From assembly GCA_047608145.1 (NCBI GenBank), contig JASGDC010000026.1:1-52793 (forward strand): a stretch of DNA of 52,793 nt, read 5' to 3'. Below, piece by piece: positions 49,708 to 52,793 of this stretch (within the stretch, counting starts at the first letter, position 1; each line of letters begins with the position of its first letter). The position numbers and the translations under genes were made by a program. This DNA is from JASGDC01 sp047608145 (GTDB lineage Bacteria > Actinomycetota > Actinomycetes > Actinomycetales > Micrococcaceae). Under the pieces are notes generated by a model. It saw only the letters and a list, made by a program, of their open reading frames with translations, made no database searches and had not been told where the DNA came from.

Positions 49708-51084
49708 ATGGCAACAGAGACAGAGTTCGACATCCTAATCCTAGGTGGCGGTAGCGGTGGTTACGCTACAGCACTTCGCGCTGCACAACTAGGCCTTAAA
49801 GTTGGTCTTATTGAAAAAGATAAACTAGGTGGAACTTGTTTGCATCGTGGTTGTATCCCAACTAAAGCACTTCTACATGCAGCAGAAGTTGCCGATTCAG
49901 CTCGTGAGTCTGAAAAGTTTGGTGTTAAAGCTACTCTAGACAGCATTGATATACCTGGCGTTAATAAGTACAAAGATGGCATTATCACTAAGCTACACCG
50001 TGGTCTTCAGGGTCTTGTTAAGAGCCGTAAAGTCACAATGATTGAGGGCGAAGGTAAGCTAGTTTCTGAAGATACTATTGAAGTTGATGGCACTAAGTAC
50101 AAGGGTAAGAATATTGTTCTTGCTTCTGGTTCTTATACTCGTTCACTTCCAGGTCTTGAAATTGAAGGTAAAGTAATTGCTTCTGAGCAAGCACTTGAAA
50201 TGGACACTATTCCAGAAAAGGCTATTGTCCTTGGTGGCGGTGTTATCGGTGTTGAATTCGCAAGCGTATGGAATTCATTCGGTGTAGATGTAACTATCAT
50301 CGAAGGTTCTAAGAGTCTGGTACCTAACGAAGATCCAGCAATTGCTAAGACGCTTGAACGTCAATTCCGCAAGCGTGGCATTAAATTCTCAACTGGCGTA
50401 TTCTTTGACAGCGCTGAGCAGACTGAAAATAGTGTTATAGCTAAACTTCAGAATGGTAAAACTTTCGAAGGTGACGTAATGCTAGTAGCTGTTGGTCGTG
50501 GCCCAGTTACTGAAGGTCTTGGGTACGAAGAAGCTGGTATTAAACTAGATCGTGGTTTCGTGTCTACTAACGATCGCCTACACACAGGTGTTGGCAATAT
50601 CTATGCTGTTGGTGATATTGTGCCAGGTCTACAGCTTGCACACCGTGGTTTCCAGCAAGGTATCTTCGTTGCTGAAGAAATTGCTGGTCTTAAGCCAATT
50701 ACAATTGATGAAACTCTTATCCCTAAAGTTACCTACTGTGATCCAGAAATCTCTTCTGTTGGTCTTACTGAAGACCAAGCTAAAGAGAAGTACGGTGATG
50801 ATGTTAAAACTGTAGAGTACAACCTTGCTGGTAATGGCAAGAGTAACATCCTAAACACTACTGGTTTCATTAAGATTGTGAGCAAGAAAGACGGCCCTGT
50901 TCTTGGTGTTCACATGATTGGTGCACGTATGGGTGAACAAGTTGGTGAAGCTCAGATGATTGTTAGCTGGGAAGCTCTTCCTGAAGAGGTTGCACAGTTT
51001 ATCCATGCACACCCAACACAGAATGAAGCACTAGGTGAAGCTTTCCTTGTTCTTGCAGGTAAACCACTTCACGCACATAACTAG
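49708..51084 (+). CDS. lpdA: Dihydrolipoyl dehydrogenase
   Basis: A 458-residue E3 flavoenzyme that reoxidises dihydrolipoamide for 2-oxo-acid dehydrogenases or the glycine cleavage system. FAD-binding GGGSGGYATALRAAQLG at the N-terminus; redox-active disulfide in GGTCLHRGCIPTKALLH; NAD-binding GGGVIGVEFASVW; the second FAD motif YAVGDIV; and the catalytic His-Glu pair in HAHPTQNEALGEA. AGGAG precedes the ATG. The E2 gene begins 43 bp downstream, so the two are probably one operon. Confidence 0.97.
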   Translation: MATETEFDILILGGGSGGYATALRAAQLGLKVGLIEKDKLGGTCLHRGCIPTKALLHAAEVADSARESEKFGVKATLDSIDIPGVNKYKDGIITKLHRGLQGLVKSRKVTMIEGEGKLVSEDTIEVDGTKYKGKNIVLASGSYTRSLPGLEIEGKVIASEQALEMDTIPEKAIVLGGGVIGVEFASVWNSFGVDVTIIEGSKSLVPNEDPAIAKTLERQFRKRGIKFSTGVFFDSAEQTENSVIAKLQNGKTFEGDVMLVAVGRGPVTEGLGYEEAGIKLDRGFVSTNDRLHTGVGNIYAVGDIVPGLQLAHRGFQQGIFVAEEIAGLKPITIDETLIPKVTYCDPEISSVGLTEDQAKEKYGDDVKTVEYNLAGNGKSNILNTTGFIKIVSKKDGPVLGVHMIGARMGEQVGEAQMIVSWEALPEEVAQFIHAHPTQNEALGEAFLVLAGKPLHAHN

Positions 51085-51127
51085 TATTGATCTTTACAAG
51101 TCTTATTAAATAGGAAAGATATAAAAT

Positions 51128-52793
51128 ATGTCGGAATCAGTAAATCTACCAGATTTAGGCGACGGGATTACCTCGGCTATTGTAAGTGAAATCTTCAAGA
51201 AGTCGGGCGATAAAGTCTCTGTCAATGAAACACTTCTAGAGGTTGAAACTGAAGAATTCTTTACTGAAATTACATCACCAACTGATGGTTTCGTAGAGGA
51301 CGTTACAGTTGAACCTGGACAAAAAATTCGTATCGGTGATCAGCTAGTTGTAGTTAAAAAAACTACTGAAGATGATCAAGACGATACTCACAAAAAACAT
51401 AATCTAACTGGAGTAGGAGCAGCTGCAGGCGCAGCAGGAACTGGTCTTTCAGCTAAGGATATTGATGCAGATATAGAGACTCCATCAGCAGATATTAAAG
51501 CTGATACAGATCTTGACACTGATATTGATGCTAAAACACTTGAAGCAGCTGACAAAGCAACAAACAAACATGACCGTGGCATTGATATTGATGCAGATAC
51601 AAAGCTTGATGCAAAATCAAAGTCTAAGTCACCAACGCTTGATTTAGGTTCAGAAGCTAATGGTGATTTCTCATCAGCAGCTCATTCAACTGGAAAATCA
51701 GATATTGACGCAGATCTAGATGCCCCTTCAGCTGAATTAGATGCCGGCCTAGACACAGATATCAATACTCCATCAGCAGACATTAAAGCTGATGCAGATT
51801 TAGACGCTGATGTTGATACAAACCTAGATGCTGATGGCAAGAAAGATAAGTCTTCTCATGGTCTTGGTTTAGCAGCTGGTGCTGGCGTTGCAGCTGGTGC
51901 AGCAGCAAGCTCACACAAAAAACACCATGGCCATCATGATTCAAAGGACGCAGACATAGACATTGATACTTCTGCCCCTTCAGCTGATTTTGATGGCGAT
52001 ATTGATACAGATATTGACTCTCCATCGACAAAGACTGACTTCAATAAGGATGCTAAAGCTGACTTTGACAAAGATGCAAAAACTGATTTCGATGCCGACC
52101 TAGGCACAGATATCAATACTCCATCAGCTGATACTGATATTGATGCTGACAAAGACAATAAAGTTGGAAAGCATGTTGACTTTGATGCAGACATTGACAC
52201 TCCATCAGCAAGTCTTGATAGTGATATTGATGCTGACGCAGACACTGAATATTCTCATCGCTCCGCAAAACATCGTGGTGGTTTTGATACAGATTTAGAC
52301 GCTGATATTGATGCAAACTTAGATTCTTCTAGTCGTTTTGAAAAAGATAATGAAGATTCTGCTGATGATTACACAGCTGATTATGATTCTGTCAAAACAA
52401 CTGCTAATGACGAAGCTGTAACAAATGAAGATGATAGAAAAGATAAGTCTTCTCATGGTCTTGGTCTAGCAACAGGTGCAGCAGCAAGCTCACACAAAAA
52501 ACACCATGATGACACTGACGCTGAAGGTAATGACCTAGATACTGATGCTAGCTCAGCAACCTCATCAGATAAGGAAACAAAAGGAAATAACAATATGTCA
52601 GAAACTGAAATTAAGCTTCCTGAGCTTGGCGAGTCAGTAACTGAAGGTACAGTTACTCGCTGGTTGGTAGAAGAAGGCGACGAAGTAGAAGAAGATGATC
52701 CAATCCTTGAGGTATCAACTGACAAAGTAGACACTGAGGTTCCATCACCAGTAGCAGGTAAGATTACTAAGTTCCTAGTTGACGAAGATGATG
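51128..52793 (+). CDS. sucB: E2 acyltransferase (SucB/PdhC-like) with extra lipoyl-like domain and Asp-rich linker (partial, runs off the window)
   Basis: The frame is open from ATG 51128 through the window end (555 codons visible). Residues 1-80 are a lipoyl-type domain (SVNLPDLGDGITSAIVSEIF, GDQLVVVKK), but the lipoyl-lysine turn reads ETEEFF instead of TDKA, so it cannot be lipoylated in the normal way. Residues about 80-489 are a low-complexity linker rich in Asp, with recurring DIDADIDTPSA-like units, two Gly/Ala-rich patches followed by SSHKKHH, and Ser/Lys. Residues from 490 are a canonical lipoyl domain with TDKV (Lys 533). The internal ATG 52595 has AAGGA about 20 nt and AAAGGAA 10 nt upstream and could start a normal-length E2. 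GGAAAGA precedes ATG 51128. The catalytic domain is outside the window. Pyruvate versus 2-oxoglutarate specificity cannot be told. Confidence 0.88.
   Translation, partial: MSESVNLPDLGDGITSAIVSEIFKKSGDKVSVNETLLEVETEEFFTEITSPTDGFVEDVTVEPGQKIRIGDQLVVVKKTTEDDQDDTHKKHNLTGVGAAAGAAGTGLSAKDIDADIETPSADIKADTDLDTDIDAKTLEAADKATNKHDRGIDIDADTKLDAKSKSKSPTLDLGSEANGDFSSAAHSTGKSDIDADLDAPSAELDAGLDTDINTPSADIKADADLDADVDTNLDADGKKDKSSHGLGLAAGAGVAAGAAASSHKKHHGHHDSKDADIDIDTSAPSADFDGDIDTDIDSPSTKTDFNKDAKADFDKDAKTDFDADLGTDINTPSADTDIDADKDNKVGKHVDFDADIDTPSASLDSDIDADADTEYSHRSAKHRGGFDTDLDADIDANLDSSSRFEKDNEDSADDYTADYDSVKTTANDEAVTNEDDRKDKSSHGLGLATGAAASSHKKHHDDTDAEGNDLDTDASSATSSDKETKGNNNMSETEIKLPELGESVTEGTVTRWLVEEGDEVEEDDPILEVSTDKVDTEVPSPVAGKITKFLVDEDD
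51843..52508 (+). repeat. Imperfect repeats within the E2 linker
   Basis: The block from AAAGATAAGTCTTCTCATGG to AGCTCACACAAAAAACACCA occurs at about 51846-51930 and again, with an internal deletion, at about 52440-52506. Shorter Asp-rich units such as GATATCAATACTCCATCAGC (near 51759 and 52110) recur in between. The repeats are in frame and look like the product of tandem duplication and drift. Confidence 0.75.

Noticed and set aside
51388..52245. Minus-strand Ser/Gln-rich ORFs with signal-like starts
   Set aside because: They are antisense to Asp-rich GAT/GAC repeats of the E2 linker, which read as Ile/Ser or Gln/His repeats on the other strand.

Overview
The window looks like the chromosome of a low-GC Actinomycetota, probably an Actinomycetales-type commensal. 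The evidence is gene content rather than a marker search: the dnaK-grpE-dnaJ-hspR operon with HAIR operators, SepH, DUF4193, DUF4235 and DUF7455 proteins, a fused CydDC, an MnhA protein carrying an MnhB domain, and a principal sigma factor with a long Lys/Ala/Thr-rich N-terminus. Several genes place a -10-like hexamer 6-7 nt before ATG, which suggests leaderless transcripts. No rRNA, tRNA or CRISPR was recognised.

Layout. 1-4440 is accessory: a 7-bp tandem repeat inside an ORF, a nuclease-methylase-specificity (R-M-S) restriction enzyme whose second target-recognition domain is cut off by a frameshift, and a decayed DUF3800 gene. 4653-8775 is the HspR-controlled chaperone operon on the minus strand. 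8853-12511 holds a small P-loop kinase-like gene, an unknown small gene and the ykoEDC thiamine-precursor ECF transporter under a TPP riboswitch. 12582-14289 has a DUF4235 gene and a UMF1-type MFS transporter. 14290-14990 is decayed DNA with long inverted repeats. 14998-21665 is dcd plus the mnhA(B)CDEFG Na+/H+ antiporter. 21739-25204 has DUF4193, sepH, tdk and an alkaline-phosphatase-superfamily gene. 25207-32889 has a GNAT/acyl-CoA-ligase-like protein, parC, murQ and its PTS permease. 33058-39004 is cydAB-cydDC. 39137-42449 has a zinc peptidase, parE and a DUF7455 gene. 42450-43366 is a small toxin-antitoxin-like insert. 43536-45910 carries a decayed and a frameshifted RCC1-type exported protein. 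46219-49589 has the principal sigma factor, a PAC2 protein and a leucyl-aminopeptidase-like pseudoenzyme. 49708-52793 is lpd and the start of an E2 acyltransferase gene.

The most notable observations are four. (1) The R-M-S locus at the left edge has three separate features that could vary expression or specificity: a 7-bp repeat in an overlapping upstream ORF, a 24-bp repeat in the inter-TRD helix, and a frameshift between TRD1 and TRD2. (2) The E2 gene at the right edge fuses a lipoyl-like domain lacking its lipoyl lysine, a roughly 400-residue Asp-rich linker with Gly/Ala and His patches, and a normal lipoyl domain that keeps its own ATG and possible ribosome binding site. (3) A toxin-antitoxin-like module is bracketed by 56-bp near-identical direct repeats that duplicate the 3' end of the DUF7455 gene. 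(4) An intact M17 aminopeptidase-like ORF has lost its N-terminal domain and nearly all metal and catalytic residues.

Single frameshifts appear repeatedly in accessory genes and not in core genes, so real decay or switching is more likely than general sequence error, but raw reads would decide this.
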